64,000 bases of DNA from Candidatus Iainarchaeum sp. (GTDB lineage: Archaea > Iainarchaeota > Iainarchaeia > Iainarchaeales > UBA10219), in assembly GCA_018304425.1 (NCBI GenBank), contig JAGVWE010000007.1:25804-89803 (forward strand), given 5' to 3'. This document shows, piece after piece, positions 1-8,577 of this stretch. Each line of letters begins with the position of its first letter. Positions within the stretch are counted from its first letter, which is position 1. The notes beneath the pieces were generated by a model, which saw nothing but the letters and a program-made list of their open reading frames with translations, did not search any database and was not told the origin of the DNA. The position numbers and the translations under genes are program-made.

Positions 1-2
1 AG

Positions 3-818
3 CTGGGCAAGAGTTTCCGCGTGAACCCCTTGAAGGCAGTCATGCCTGCCGTGCAAGCCTCGCTGGAACGACAGGGCTTCGGGCTCGAGCCGCTCTCCTT
101 TTCCCCGGAAGCGTTCCGGGTGCCGGGGGAAAACATTGAGCTTGGCAAGACTCCGGAGTATGCCCTGGGCTCGATTGCCGTGCAGGAAGCGAGTTCCATG
201 GTTCCAGCGCTCGTCCTGGCCCCGCAGCCCGGCCAACTCGTGCTGGACGCCTGTGCCGCGCCGGGCAGCAAGACCTCGCAAATGGCGGCGCTCATGGAGA
301 ACCAGGGCGGCATCCTGGCCTTGGACGTCAACCGGGAACGCGTGAAGTCCTTGAAGTTCACCCTGGGCCGGCTGGGCGTGGCGAATACCGTGGTTGCCTT
401 GAACGATGCCACTAAAACCGCGTTTCCCGCCTTGTTTGACCGGGTTTTACTGGATGCCCCGTGCTCGTCCGAGGGCCTGGTCCGCAAGCGCCTGGATGCC
501 TTAAAGGGCTGGAGCCCCCGCCTCGTGGAATACAAGGCCAGGCTCCAAAAAAAGCTCATCCTGAAAGCCTTTGACGCGTTAAAGGAGGGCGGGCAACTGG
601 TTTACTCGACGTGCACGCTTTCCCCAGAGGAAAACGAGGAAGTGGTGCAGTTCCTACTCGCCGAGCGGCCCGCGGCCGGGTTGTTGTCGGTGAGGCTTCC
701 CGGGTTCCGGTTTCGTCCCGGCCTCTTGGAGGGCCTGGAGGCGTGCGCGCGCGTCTTGCCCCAGGACAACGACTCGGAAGCCTTTTTCGTGGCGCGCCTC
801 GGGAAGGGAAAAGCATGA
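3..818 (+). CDS. NSUN/RsmB-type RNA m5C methyltransferase (5' end outside window)
   Basis: This is an S-adenosylmethionine-dependent cytosine-5 methyltransferase of the NOL1/NOP2/Sun family, acting on tRNA or rRNA in the cytoplasm. Visible motifs are the SAM loop DACAAPGSKTSQ, the catalytic LDAPCSS cysteine loop and the second cysteine in YSTCTL. The frame is open to the window edge and reads LGKSFRVN just before the first GTG at 21, a typical family segment, so the true start is upstream. The stop overlaps the ATG of the next gene, so the two are probably co-translated. Substrate (tRNA or rRNA) cannot be decided from sequence. Confidence 0.9.
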   Translation: MGKSFRVNPLKAVMPAVQASLERQGFGLEPLSFSPEAFRVPGENIELGKTPEYALGSIAVQEASSMVPALVLAPQPGQLVLDACAAPGSKTSQMAALMENQGGILALDVNRERVKSLKFTLGRLGVANTVVALNDATKTAFPALFDRVLLDAPCSSEGLVRKRLDALKGWSPRLVEYKARLQKKLILKAFDALKEGGQLVYSTCTLSPEENEEVVQFLLAERPAAGLLSVRLPGFRFRPGLLEGLEACARVLPQDNDSEAFFVARLGKGKA

Positions 819-1105
819 CCTTTGAACCCGTGTCGGACGCCGAAGCCCGTCGGCTGGTGAATGCCTTGGCCCAACAATTCGGCGAAGGCATGCGCGGGTT
901 CTTCGAGGGAAAAGTGTTTTTCGCGCGCGGCAACCACGCGTGGCTCGCGACTAGGGAATGCATGGAACTTATTCGGTCCTGCCGCGGCGTGAACGTCCAA
1001 CAGCCGGGGTTGCTGGCGTTGGTGGACGTGAAGGCGTGCACGCCGTCCAGGGAACTCGCCGGCCTGCTGCAGGCCGTTTCACCTGGTTTAGGCAGATTTG
1101 TTTAA
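815..1105 (+). CDS. Small PUA-like protein coupled to the RNA methyltransferase
   Basis: A 96-residue basic to neutral protein whose ATG overlaps the stop of the NSUN methyltransferase (ATGA), pointing to translational coupling. It contains GMRGFFEGKVFF followed by a hydrophobic core, a pattern seen in PUA-like RNA-binding modules that assist rRNA or tRNA modification enzymes. I infer an RNA-binding accessory role from this and from the coupling; no catalytic motif is visible. The family assignment is tentative. Confidence 0.55.
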   Translation: MTFEPVSDAEARRLVNALAQQFGEGMRGFFEGKVFFARGNHAWLATRECMELIRSCRGVNVQQPGLLALVDVKACTPSRELAGLLQAVSPGLGRFV

Positions 1106-1965
1106 GCGGATGGGCTCCTTGTTGGATGCCCGGCCTCTTGCGGCCGTGAACCGGTTACCGGGTGCGTGGCGGGCAGCCGGGTCACGCACAGGGATTGCAC
1201 GTACAGGTGGCTACTGGGCTGCTCCTGCCATTCATTGCGGAGTTCGGCGTGGAGGCCCTGCGAGGCGAACGCCTGCCTAATGTTGCTGTCGCTCATGAGT
1301 TCGGGGCGAATGACTTCGATGTAGGCGCGTCCGTCAGGTGTCAGTATCTGGTTCAGTAAACCGGCCAGGTACTTGGGGTGCAGGGTCTGCGTTTCGCCGG
1401 CATGGCAGACGACGAAGTGGAATGTTTTGCCTTGTTTCACAAATCTAGAGATGAGCCGCTCAATGCGTCCCACGCGATAATCGTCAAGTTCCTTGAATGG
1501 ATATATGGCCTGCTTTGGGGCCTTGGGAGTCGGGCGGGCCACTCTTTCACGTGGAAGCGGCGGCCTGCGCAGGCCCGTTGCGGTGACCTCCACGGTGTCT
1601 TTGAACAAGGTCTTGATGCCGCGGGCGAGAATTGCGTTTCCGGCGCTGAGCTCGAGCACCCGCACCTGCTCTGTTTCAGGGATTTCGGTCTGCTTTTTCC
1701 CGACTTCGGTTCCAAGGTCGGTTCTGAAGACTTCCACGAATTTCCGCCGGCCGCTGTGCGTGTAATAGGCTAGATTTCGTCTCCCACGTATGCCGACCAG
1801 GTCCTGCCTGCGCGCCCGCTGGAACATCCGGGCTTCTGACGTCCGGCCGCTGAGCCTTCCGCGTATTTTGATTCCAAGGGTCTTCAGCCGGGTTCGGGTT
1901 CCCTGTGCGGCCCTTTGCAGTGTTTCCATTAAGCGGCGCATAGCTACCCTAGATATGGGCGCCAT
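1102..1965 (-). CDS. Putative Rossmann-fold methyltransferase-like protein
   Basis: A 287-residue protein with a strongly basic N-terminal 70 residues (many Arg/Lys), then a segment VLELSAGNAILA that resembles SAM-binding motif I, and later HFVVCHAG and DGRAYIEVIRPEL, which resemble the post-motif strands of a class I methyltransferase. The acidic residue after motif I and a clear catalytic motif are not evident, so activity is uncertain. Its 3' end converges on, and overlaps by four bases, the small gene on the plus strand. An AT-rich TATA-like stretch lies about 25 nt before the ATG at 1965, suggesting a leaderless transcript. Confidence 0.55.
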   Translation of the reverse strand: MAPISRVAMRRLMETLQRAAQGTRTRLKTLGIKIRGRLSGRTSEARMFQRARRQDLVGIRGRRNLAYYTHSGRRKFVEVFRTDLGTEVGKKQTEIPETEQVRVLELSAGNAILARGIKTLFKDTVEVTATGLRRPPLPRERVARPTPKAPKQAIYPFKELDDYRVGRIERLISRFVKQGKTFHFVVCHAGETQTLHPKYLAGLLNQILTPDGRAYIEVIRPELMSDSNIRQAFASQGLHAELRNEWQEQPSSHLYVQSLCVTRLPATHPVTGSRPQEAGHPTRSPSA

Positions 1966-1990
1966 GGAAGAATAAAAGCTTTATGGGGAG

Positions 1991-2065
1991 TGGGCAGGGG
2001 CGGATTTGAACCGCCGACCTCTCCGTTATCAGCGGAGTGCTCCAACCAGACTAAGCTACCCGCCC
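1991..2065 (-). tRNA. tRNA-Ile (anticodon GAT)
   Basis: The reverse strand folds as a complete cloverleaf: acceptor GGGCGGG pairs with CCTGCCC (one G-U), anticodon stem CTCCG/CGGAG encloses loop CTGATAA with anticodon GAT, and the T arm carries GGTTCAAATCC. Discriminator A; CCA is not encoded. No intron. Confidence 0.95.
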
Positions 2066-2145
2066 AAGGGGCTGACAAGCCGGATTCCACCTAATTCGGT
2101 AGGAAAACCTTTATATGCCTTTTCAGCGCCCTTACTGTAGGCTTT

Positions 2146-2311
2146 AGCCCCATCGTCTAGTGGCCAAGGATACAGGGCTTTGAACCCGCCCTTTTCTTTC
2201 TTTGAAAGAAAGAAAAGTGCAGGGTGCCCAAAAGAAAGAAACGGCTCTTTTGGTGTGCCTTCAATGTGGGGAAGATACCCTGGGACAGGAGTTCGAATCT
2301 CCTTGGGGCTA
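2146..2311 (+). tRNA. tRNA-Gln (anticodon TTG) with a 93-nt intron
   Basis: The exons give a full tRNA: acceptor AGCCCCA/TGGGGCT, anticodon stem CAGGG (2173-2177) / CCCTG (2278-2282), loop CTTTGA+A with anticodon TTG at 2180-2182, T arm AGGAG-TTCGAAT-CTCCT, discriminator A. The break lies at the canonical archaeal position between bases 37 and 38, giving an intron at 2184-2276. Its ends can pair (CCCGC with GTGGG), consistent with a bulge-helix-bulge substrate of the splicing endonuclease. The intron is unusual in containing a 13-base-arm palindrome and a second stem-loop. Gln-tRNA would be made through GatDE, both encoded nearby. Confidence 0.88.
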
Positions 2312-2363
2312 TCCGCTCACGCGGCGGATGGGCGCGCATACGTCGGCCCATCTGCGATGGGCC
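2311..2363 (+). repeat. Two short hairpins after tRNA-Gln
   Basis: ATCCGC (2311-2316) can pair with GCGGAT (2324-2329), and GGCCCAT (2345-2351) pairs perfectly with ATGGGCC (2357-2363) around a five-base loop. They directly follow the tRNA and precede the next gene. They could be transcription or processing signals, but they match the style of the hairpin arrays found beside the tRNA-Pro genes. Confidence 0.6.
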
Positions 2364-2386
2364 ATAAATAGTCTCGTGGTGCAACA

Positions 2387-2575
2387 ATGGGTTTCCTGGA
2401 TTTCCTGAAAAAAAAGGGCGGGCAACCAGCCGGCGGAGAAGGCCTCGCCGAAGGCAAGTACGCCGAGGCCTGCACGCTCTGTGGGAAAGCCCCCACCGAC
2501 AAGAAGTGGATGGCCCAGTTCTTCCACAAGAAATGCTTCCGCAAGATGAAGAAAGCCGGGAAAGGAATGATATAG
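2387..2575 (+). CDS. Small putative zinc-binding protein
   Basis: A 62-residue basic protein. It has a CTLCGK knuckle and a later HKKC segment, so a Cys-x2-Cys...His-x2-Cys zinc site is likely. The N terminus (FLDFLKKKG) is amphipathic. It follows the tRNA-Gln hairpins and precedes a methyltransferase gene by 36 nt. No named family is recognised; a nucleic-acid-binding or structural zinc role is inference only. Confidence 0.6.
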   Translation: MGFLDFLKKKGGQPAGGEGLAEGKYAEACTLCGKAPTDKKWMAQFFHKKCFRKMKKAGKGMI

Positions 2576-2611
2576 CGCAGCGTTGCGAATGAAAAACAAG
2601 ATGGGCAAAAA

Positions 2612-3229
2612 ATGACGCACGATGCAAGAAAGCACTGGGAGAGTATTTATCAAGCGAAAAAATCCGATGAATTGAGTTGGCATCAGGAGAAACCCGAAAC
2701 ATCGCTTAAGTTGATTGTTGAAACCGGGTTGGGAAGGGATGCCGGCATAATCGACGTGGGGGCAGGAGACTCAAAGCTGGTGGACAATCTTCTTGACCTC
2801 GGTTTTAAGAACATAACCGTCTTGGATGTTTCCCCAACTGCATTGGAGCGGGCGAAGAAAAGGCTAGGAAGCAGGGCGGTCAGCGTTAAATGGGTGGCCT
2901 CTGATTTGAGGGAATTTGAAACAGGCGATAGCTACGACCTTTGGCATGATAGAGCAGTTCTCCATTTCTTGACCAACGAAGAAGACATTAATCGCTATGT
3001 GGAAGTCGTGAGACGGGTCTTGAAACCAGGGGGTTACTTGATTGTCTCGGCCTTCTCATGGAGGGGGCCAACGAGGTGCAGTGGGCTGGACACACGGCAA
3101 TACTCCGAGGCCTCCATGGAAAAGTTGTTCAACGATTTTGAGCGCATAAAAAGCTTTGAAGAGGAGCATGTAACCCCCTGGGGGGCCGGCCAGATTTTCC
3201 TTTGGAGCGTGTTCAGGAAAAAGGGATGA
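2612..3229 (+). CDS. Class I SAM-dependent methyltransferase
   Basis: A 205-residue soluble enzyme. SAM motif I is IIDVGAGDSKLVDNLL, the acidic residue ending strand 2 is in VLDVSPTAL, and motif IV is around DLWHDRAVLHFL, followed by RVLKPGGYLIVS. This order is typical of small-molecule or thiol/acid methyltransferases of the Methyltransf_25/UbiE-like group. The gene has visibly lower GC and different codon use than its neighbours, suggesting horizontal arrival. Substrate is unknown. Confidence 0.8.
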   Translation: MTHDARKHWESIYQAKKSDELSWHQEKPETSLKLIVETGLGRDAGIIDVGAGDSKLVDNLLDLGFKNITVLDVSPTALERAKKRLGSRAVSVKWVASDLREFETGDSYDLWHDRAVLHFLTNEEDINRYVEVVRRVLKPGGYLIVSAFSWRGPTRCSGLDTRQYSEASMEKLFNDFERIKSFEEEHVTPWGAGQIFLWSVFRKKG

Positions 3230-3311
3230 AACCGGATGGAGGGCGTCAATAGGGTGACTGAACCGAGCCGGCAAGGGAATGATTTAAATAGTGGGAAAGG
3301 CTAATTCTTTT

Positions 3312-3929
3312 GTGACCCGGAAACCGAAGACGCCGAGGCGTGCCGCGTTCGTTCTAAGCAACAAGACCAAGCGCTTGCCGTTGCCGGTTTTCACGCCACA
3401 CGAATTAGAGCACCGGATAAAGTTGCAGAAGCTTTTGAGCCCAGTCCAGTTATCGGAGCTCCGCACGCTTCCCGTGACGGTTTCCACCAACGTGTTTCGT
3501 CACGCGCTGCCCACCCTGGAACGAGTGCTTCAAACCCATGGAATGAGCGAAGCCCAGATTCGGGCCGCCGTGCAAGCCGCGCCCTGGGATGCCTTGCGGC
3601 GGATGGGCGGCCGGCATGAGCTCGTGGAAGGCAACCTGACCGGCTTGCTGGCTATTCGTCGTCTCCTCAACGGCCAGGCGTTCCCGGACTTCATCCGGTT
3701 CGCGGCGGCCTCCCCCGGTAGCATTTCTTCCCTCGTAACAGTCATTGAAGCGCATAGGGAAAGGGTTTCGCTGGACGAAGCAAAGGCCCTCCTTGTGGCC
3801 GATTACACGGATGTAGCGAGCATGGAACGCGGGCTTGGGTTGCTCCGGCAGCGGGCCGCTGAAAGAGCCGCGAAGCAACGGGAAAGCCGCGGCCCCAGTC
3901 AGCCGCGCATGTTCCGCGCGCACGCCTGA
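3312..3929 (+). CDS. Protein of unknown function, helical
   Basis: A protein of about 205 residues with a basic N terminus (TRKPKTPRR) and a mostly alpha-helical remainder ending in an Arg-rich, Glu/Ala helix. No catalytic motif is recognised. The frame is open from a GTG at 3291, but a TATA element (atttaaata) occupies 3282-3290; a leaderless transcript from it would start at the GTG at 3312, which I prefer. It converges on the glycerate kinase gene. Confidence 0.55.
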   Translation: MTRKPKTPRRAAFVLSNKTKRLPLPVFTPHELEHRIKLQKLLSPVQLSELRTLPVTVSTNVFRHALPTLERVLQTHGMSEAQIRAAVQAAPWDALRRMGGRHELVEGNLTGLLAIRRLLNGQAFPDFIRFAAASPGSISSLVTVIEAHRERVSLDEAKALLVADYTDVASMERGLGLLRQRAAERAAKQRESRGPSQPRMFRAHA

Positions 3930-3945
3930 TTTCTCCGGGCTTTCC

Positions 3946-5304
3946 TCAGCCCAACAACGCAATCTGCACGTCCATGACATTGGTCTTCGTGTAGCCCGTC
4001 ATCACGAGGTCCCCGAGTTTCGCGAAGAAGGCGTGCGAGTCGTTGTCGTCCAGGAACTTTTTCCAGTCCAGGCCCAGCGCATGGGCGCGGGCCAGCGTGG
4101 AAGTCGTGGCAATCGCTCCGGCCGCGTCGCTGGTTCCGTCGATGCCGTCGGTTCCAATCGAGCACAGCAAGGCGTTTTCGAGTTCACTCAATTCCTCGCA
4201 GCCGCCCAACACGAGTTCCAGGTTCCGCCCACCCCTGCCCTTTCCCTTCACCTTCACCGTGGTCTCGCCGGCCGCCAACAAGGCCAGCGGCCGGAACTTG
4301 TGCTGCCGGGCGGCCAGCTTCAACCCGCTGGCCAGCTTCCAGCCCGCGTTCCGCGCTTCGCCGGCCAGTTTGTCGCTGAAGACCAGGCAGTGGATGCCGA
4401 GCTCGGAAGCCCGTTTCTTCAAGGCATTCAAGGCCACGGCGTTGTTCAGGATGACCAGGTTGTGCACGCTCCGGAAGCACTTGTCCTTTTTCTTGGGCGT
4501 GTCCCCGGTTTTTTTCCGGATGCCCTCCACCAGGTGCCGCTTGGCCGTGGCCGGACAGTTGTCCCACAAGCCATGGTTTTTGAGGACCAGGACAGCCGAG
4601 GCAAACGTGCATTCATCGGGGGCCGTGGGGCCGGAAGCGATGACGTCCAACGCGTCCCCGATGACGTCGGAGACGAGGAGGCACAGCAGGGTGGCCGGGG
4701 CCGCGGCCTTCGCCAATTGGCCGCCCTTCACCCTGGAAAGGTGCTTGCGCACGCAATTGAGTTCCCGGATGTTCGCCCCCGCTTTCAGCAGCCGGGAGGT
4801 GAGTTCCTGTTCGTCTTTCAGGGACACGCCTTCCGCCGGCAACGGGAGCAGGGCGCTGCCTCCCCCCGAGACCAGGCAGAGGATGAGGTCCTTTTCGCCC
4901 GCGCTTTTGGCGAGGTCGAAGATTTTTTTCGCGCCCTCGACCCCTCGCTGGTCCGGAAGCGGGTGCGCGGCCACGTTGACCTCGATTTTTTTGGTGGGCA
5001 CGGCTTCCACCGTGTTCACGACGCCGCCGGAAATCCAGTCCCCCAGGACTTCCTCGACTACCAGGGCCATCAAGCCCGAGGCCTTGCCGAAGCCGATGAC
5101 GTACACGTGTTCGAAGGCCTTGAGGTCGAAGGACTTGTTGCGGACGCGCAACCGCGAGCCGCTGAGCTTCAGTTCCCGGTGCAGGGCCCGTTTCACGTCG
5201 ATTTCCTCGAACACGGCTTCCAGGAGTTCCAGGCACTGGCCGCGCAGCCTTGCCTCGGAACTCTCGCCCTTGACCAGTCCGGCGGCGTTTTCAATCAGCG
5301 GCAT
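3946..5304 (-). CDS. Glycerate 2-kinase (DUF4147/MOFRL family)
   Basis: A 452-residue enzyme expected to convert D-glycerate plus ATP to 2-phosphoglycerate, feeding lower glycolysis. Family marks are VIGFGKASG near the N terminus, the VSGGGSALL glycine loop at about residue 146, the ASGPTAPD segment, and the C-terminal MOFRL-like part with GETTVKVKGKGRGGRN and SIGTDGIDGTSDAAGA. Length fits the family. Its ATG directly abuts the stop of the cupin gene; it is the last gene of the operon gatE-nnrD-cupin-glycerate kinase. Confidence 0.92.
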   Translation of the reverse strand: MPLIENAAGLVKGESSEARLRGQCLELLEAVFEEIDVKRALHRELKLSGSRLRVRNKSFDLKAFEHVYVIGFGKASGLMALVVEEVLGDWISGGVVNTVEAVPTKKIEVNVAAHPLPDQRGVEGAKKIFDLAKSAGEKDLILCLVSGGGSALLPLPAEGVSLKDEQELTSRLLKAGANIRELNCVRKHLSRVKGGQLAKAAAPATLLCLLVSDVIGDALDVIASGPTAPDECTFASAVLVLKNHGLWDNCPATAKRHLVEGIRKKTGDTPKKKDKCFRSVHNLVILNNAVALNALKKRASELGIHCLVFSDKLAGEARNAGWKLASGLKLAARQHKFRPLALLAAGETTVKVKGKGRGGRNLELVLGGCEELSELENALLCSIGTDGIDGTSDAAGAIATTSTLARAHALGLDWKKFLDDNDSHAFFAKLGDLVMTGYTKTNVMDVQIALLG

Positions 5305-5658
5305 TCATTTTCGCCCATAGCGGTCGGAAAACCGTTTTTCATCGTGTTCCAGGAACTTCCCAAAGGAAACCTCCAACACGCGTACGGGGTTTTTGCCGGC
5401 ACTCAACCGGTGCCTTTGGCCGCGCCGGATGAACACCTGCTTTCCCCTGGCGGCCCGCATTTTCCTGCCATTCACCTGGATGGTGCCCTGCCCGTCCAAG
5501 ACCACCCAGTACTCGTCGCGCCTGCGATGCGATTGCAGGGAAAGCGCTTGCCCGGGCTTCACGGAAATGATTTTGACCGTGCACTCCACGTTCAAGGCCA
5601 GGAGCTCGAATTTCCCCCAAGGCCGTTGAACGGTTTTGACGCGTGGCTTGCCTTTCAT
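5305..5658 (-). CDS. Cupin, mannose-6-phosphate isomerase type II domain
   Basis: A 117-residue single-domain cupin like the C-terminal domain of ManC-type enzymes: RPWGKFE, KIISVKPGQALSLQSHRRRDEYW, GTIQVNG and FIRRGQRHRL are the standard metal-cupin stretches, with His/Glu ligands in the QSHRRRDEYW motif. It would interconvert fructose-6-phosphate and mannose-6-phosphate or bind a sugar phosphate. The ATG at 5658 overlaps the nnrD stop (TGATG), which decides the start over an in-frame ATG five codons upstream. Confidence 0.85.
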   Translation of the reverse strand: MKGKPRVKTVQRPWGKFELLALNVECTVKIISVKPGQALSLQSHRRRDEYWVVLDGQGTIQVNGRKMRAARGKQVFIRRGQRHRLSAGKNPVRVLEVSFGKFLEHDEKRFSDRYGRK

Positions 5659-6536
5659 CACTTGAATCCCCATTTTTTGAGCAGCCTGGGAATGACGATG
5701 AGGAAGTCCGAGGCAATGAACGTATAGCCCTTGACGGCGTGCAAGATGTCTCCGGCCCTCCCATTGAGGTAAGCGGCTGCGCAGGCAACGTCGAGGAGGC
5801 CGTTCTTGCTTGCCGCGAGGCCCAGGCAGATTCCAGCCAGGACATCCCCGGTTCCGCCCACGGTCATGCCCGCGTTCCCGGTCTTGTTGACTTTCGTGGT
5901 CTTGCCGTCGGACACGACGTCAAACCTTCCCTTCAACAGCACCACGCACCGGTGCTTTTTCGCGGCAGCCTCCACGGCCTTGATTTGCTTGGAGAGCTCC
6001 TTGGGCAGCTTCTTGCCCGTGAATGCCTCGAATTCCTTCGCGTGCGGGGTAATCAGGGCAGGGCCCTTGAACTTCAAGCCCTTGGCGGCCTTCAAGGCAT
6101 CCGCGTCCACGATAAGCGGTTTCCTGATTTTGGGGAGCACCCTGCGCACGAAGGACCTGGTTTCCGGGTCGAGGCCCATGCCAGGCCCGATTAAGACGGC
6201 GTCCGCCTTGGCCGCCTCGGCCAGCACTTCCCGGACATGCCTTTCACCAAGGTGGCTGCCGCGCAACTTCAAGGTGATGAGGTCCGGAGAAAACGAGTTG
6301 ATGACCCAGGCCACTTTCTCAGGCGCCATGACCCTGACCAAGTCGATGCCGGTCCGCAGCGAAGCCAGGGCCGCCTGCGCTCCCAATGCGGGTGCGCCCA
6401 CCAGTTCATTGCAGCCGCCCACCACCAGGGCCACGCCGTTCTCCCCCTTGTGGGAGTCGGGGCGTCTCTTCCGGGCGCACCGAACCACGTCCGCCGGACT
6501 GCACAACCACACCATCTGCGAACCGGGCTTCGTCAT
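5658..6536 (-). CDS. nnrD: ADP/ATP-dependent NAD(P)H-hydrate dehydratase
   Basis: A 292-residue ribokinase-fold enzyme that dehydrates damaged NAD(P)HX back to NAD(P)H. Signature stretches are VVGGCNELVGAPALGA, VLIGPGMG, LITPHAKEFEAFTG, and the catalytic GNAGMTVGGTGDVLAGI near the C terminus with the general-base Asp. The usual N-terminal epimerase (NnrE) domain is absent, so this is the single-domain form. Its start overlaps the gatE stop by four bases, so it is co-translated with gatE. Confidence 0.92.
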   Translation of the reverse strand: MTKPGSQMVWLCSPADVVRCARKRRPDSHKGENGVALVVGGCNELVGAPALGAQAALASLRTGIDLVRVMAPEKVAWVINSFSPDLITLKLRGSHLGERHVREVLAEAAKADAVLIGPGMGLDPETRSFVRRVLPKIRKPLIVDADALKAAKGLKFKGPALITPHAKEFEAFTGKKLPKELSKQIKAVEAAAKKHRCVVLLKGRFDVVSDGKTTKVNKTGNAGMTVGGTGDVLAGICLGLAASKNGLLDVACAAAYLNGRAGDILHAVKGYTFIASDFLIVIPRLLKKWGFK

Positions 6537-8440
6537 TTCCTTCCCGTCCTGGCCTCGATCTCCTTTTTCAGCAGGCCCGAAACCATGCTTCCCGGGATTT
6601 TCCCCCGCGCTTCCCGCATGACTTCCCCCATCACGGCCTGGAATGATTGCATGCCTTTCTCCTTAATAATTCCTTCGTTGCGGGCCACGATTTTCTGCAC
6701 AATGGCCAGGGCTTCCACGTCGCTGGCCCGGGAGGCACCGGCCTCCGCCATGATTTCCTCGAACGGAGCCGCCGGCTTTTTCGCCCACGCCCCCAGCACG
6801 CCCAGCACGGCTTCCTTCACCAGCACGCCCTCTTTTTGCGCTGACAGCACGCGTTCCACCATTTCCCGGGAAACGTTGTCCACGTCCACGCCCTCGCGCT
6901 TGAGCTTGGTCAGCCCCTCCAACAACAGCACGGCCGTCGAAGTGGGCTCGAAGCCCCGCTTCACGAGGTCCGCGAAAAACCGGGCCTCGTTGCTGAGCTT
7001 CATCTCGTTGGCCAGCTTCTCGCCGAGCTTCAATTCCTTGGAGTAAAACCGAAGCCGTTCCTCGGCGCTCTGTGGCAGGTTCTTCCGCAGCCCTTCCACG
7101 CGCGCGGCATCCGTTTTCACGGTCGGCAAATCGGTTTCAGGGTACATCCGCGCCGCACCCGGCAGGGGCCGCAGGTACTCGTTGTTGCCGTCGGGCAGCG
7201 GCCCCCTCGTCTCTGGGGGAACGCCTTTCAGCGCCTGCCTGCAGCGCTCGACCAGGATTTTCATGGCTTCTTCGGCCTTGCCGGGTTCCTCGCAGACCAG
7301 CACAAAGGCATCCAAGGCATCCTCGCGCAGGCCCAGTTGCCGGGAAAGGCCTTTCACGTCGGCCTCGGTCAAGCCATAGTTGGGCAGTTCATCCGAGTGC
7401 AGCAAGCCCGCTATGCCGAGCCTAGCCTTCAGGTAGCCGGCCAGTTCCTTTCCGAAGCGCCGGCCGGGCTGGACTTCCCGGCCCAGGATTCCCTTGAAGC
7501 CCTTGAGCCGGAGGCCCAGCACTTTTTTTCCCTGCCGCACGCCGTCCGCGAAGAACTTGCACGCCGAACCTTCGGCCAACGCACTCACGTCCAAGGCATT
7601 GGGCACCAAATCGGCTTCCTTCACCCGCTTCAGGAGTTCGCCCCGGATTTCCAGCAAGGCCGCCTGCCGCTGCGCTTCCCTTCGCACGAACTCGTCCAGC
7701 AAGTCGAGTTCCTGCACGCCCTTCAATTCCACGCGCGTCCCCCCCCGGATGCTCACGTTGACGTCCTGCCGGATGGTGCCGAGGCCGCGCCGCGCCTTGC
7801 CCGTGAGCCGCAGGAGTTCCCCGATTTTTAGGGCCACTTTCTTGGCGTCCTCCGGGGAATGGATGTCAGGCAGCGTCGCAATCTCGATGAGGGGAATGCC
7901 CTGCCGGTCCAGCCGGTAGACGACTTCCTTGTCGCCGCGCACCACGGGCCTTGCCGCGTCCTCTTCGAGGACAATGGTGTCGATGCCGAGGCATTTCCCG
8001 TTGAAGTCCAGGCAGCCGTTGGTGGCGATGAGGGCCGTCCGCTGGAAGGAACTGGTAGTTGAACCATCCACCACCATCTTCCGCATGACGTAGATGTTGT
8101 CCACGAGGTGGGCTTTCAGGAGCAGCGCCACTTCCAGGACGGTGTCAAAGGCCTCCGCGTTGAAGGGCCGCACCGGTTCCTCGTCGGTTTCCACGAGGCA
8201 CGTGGTGTCGGAATAGGCCTGGTAGGCAAAGGTCTGCCCCTTCTGGTAGGCTTCGAGTGCCGCGGGGTCGTATTCACCCAGCTCGGACATGACCGGCCGA
8301 ATCCTTCGTTTCACGAGGATGTCGGGCGCGTCCTCACGCATGACGCTGGGACAGTTGCAGAACAGTTTCCGCGTGTTGAGCTGCTGGTGGCATTCGAGGC
8401 CGCATTTGAGGCCCAAGGCCAGGTAATCGAGGTCCGGCAT
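6533..8440 (-). CDS. gatE: Glutamyl-tRNA(Gln) amidotransferase subunit E
   Basis: The 635-residue transamidase subunit of the archaeal GatDE complex, which converts Glu-tRNA(Gln) to Gln-tRNA(Gln) using ammonia delivered by GatD. The GatB/E catalytic core is clear (KCGLECHQQLNT, EEDAARP, YRLDRQGIPLIEIAT, GLGTIRQDVNVSI), a GAD-type insert follows, and the C terminus is the helical YqeY-like tail (SFQAVMGEVMREARGKIPGSMV). Length is normal for GatE. It heads the operon with nnrD, the cupin and glycerate kinase, and lies near its substrate tRNA-Gln and its partner gatD. Confidence 0.96.
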   Translation of the reverse strand: MPDLDYLALGLKCGLECHQQLNTRKLFCNCPSVMREDAPDILVKRRIRPVMSELGEYDPAALEAYQKGQTFAYQAYSDTTCLVETDEEPVRPFNAEAFDTVLEVALLLKAHLVDNIYVMRKMVVDGSTTSSFQRTALIATNGCLDFNGKCLGIDTIVLEEDAARPVVRGDKEVVYRLDRQGIPLIEIATLPDIHSPEDAKKVALKIGELLRLTGKARRGLGTIRQDVNVSIRGGTRVELKGVQELDLLDEFVRREAQRQAALLEIRGELLKRVKEADLVPNALDVSALAEGSACKFFADGVRQGKKVLGLRLKGFKGILGREVQPGRRFGKELAGYLKARLGIAGLLHSDELPNYGLTEADVKGLSRQLGLREDALDAFVLVCEEPGKAEEAMKILVERCRQALKGVPPETRGPLPDGNNEYLRPLPGAARMYPETDLPTVKTDAARVEGLRKNLPQSAEERLRFYSKELKLGEKLANEMKLSNEARFFADLVKRGFEPTSTAVLLLEGLTKLKREGVDVDNVSREMVERVLSAQKEGVLVKEAVLGVLGAWAKKPAAPFEEIMAEAGASRASDVEALAIVQKIVARNEGIIKEKGMQSFQAVMGEVMREARGKIPGSMVSGLLKKEIEARTGRK

Positions 8441-8577
8441 GCAATCACTAATTCACTTCCGCGAAAAGGTTTATAATGTCTTTCAACGCCTTTTGCCGGG
8501 CTTCAGGCGCGCGCACTGGTTGCGGCTTATGAAAGCGAATTTCCCTTCCGGCGGGCCCCTGCCCTTGCTCGGGCCCT

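Noticed and set aside
3835..5727. Long plus-strand open frame across the glycerate kinase region
   Set aside because: It is the antisense of the glycerate kinase and cupin genes, which have clear family motifs; the plus-strand product is Gln/Gly/Arg/Phe-rich with no domain.
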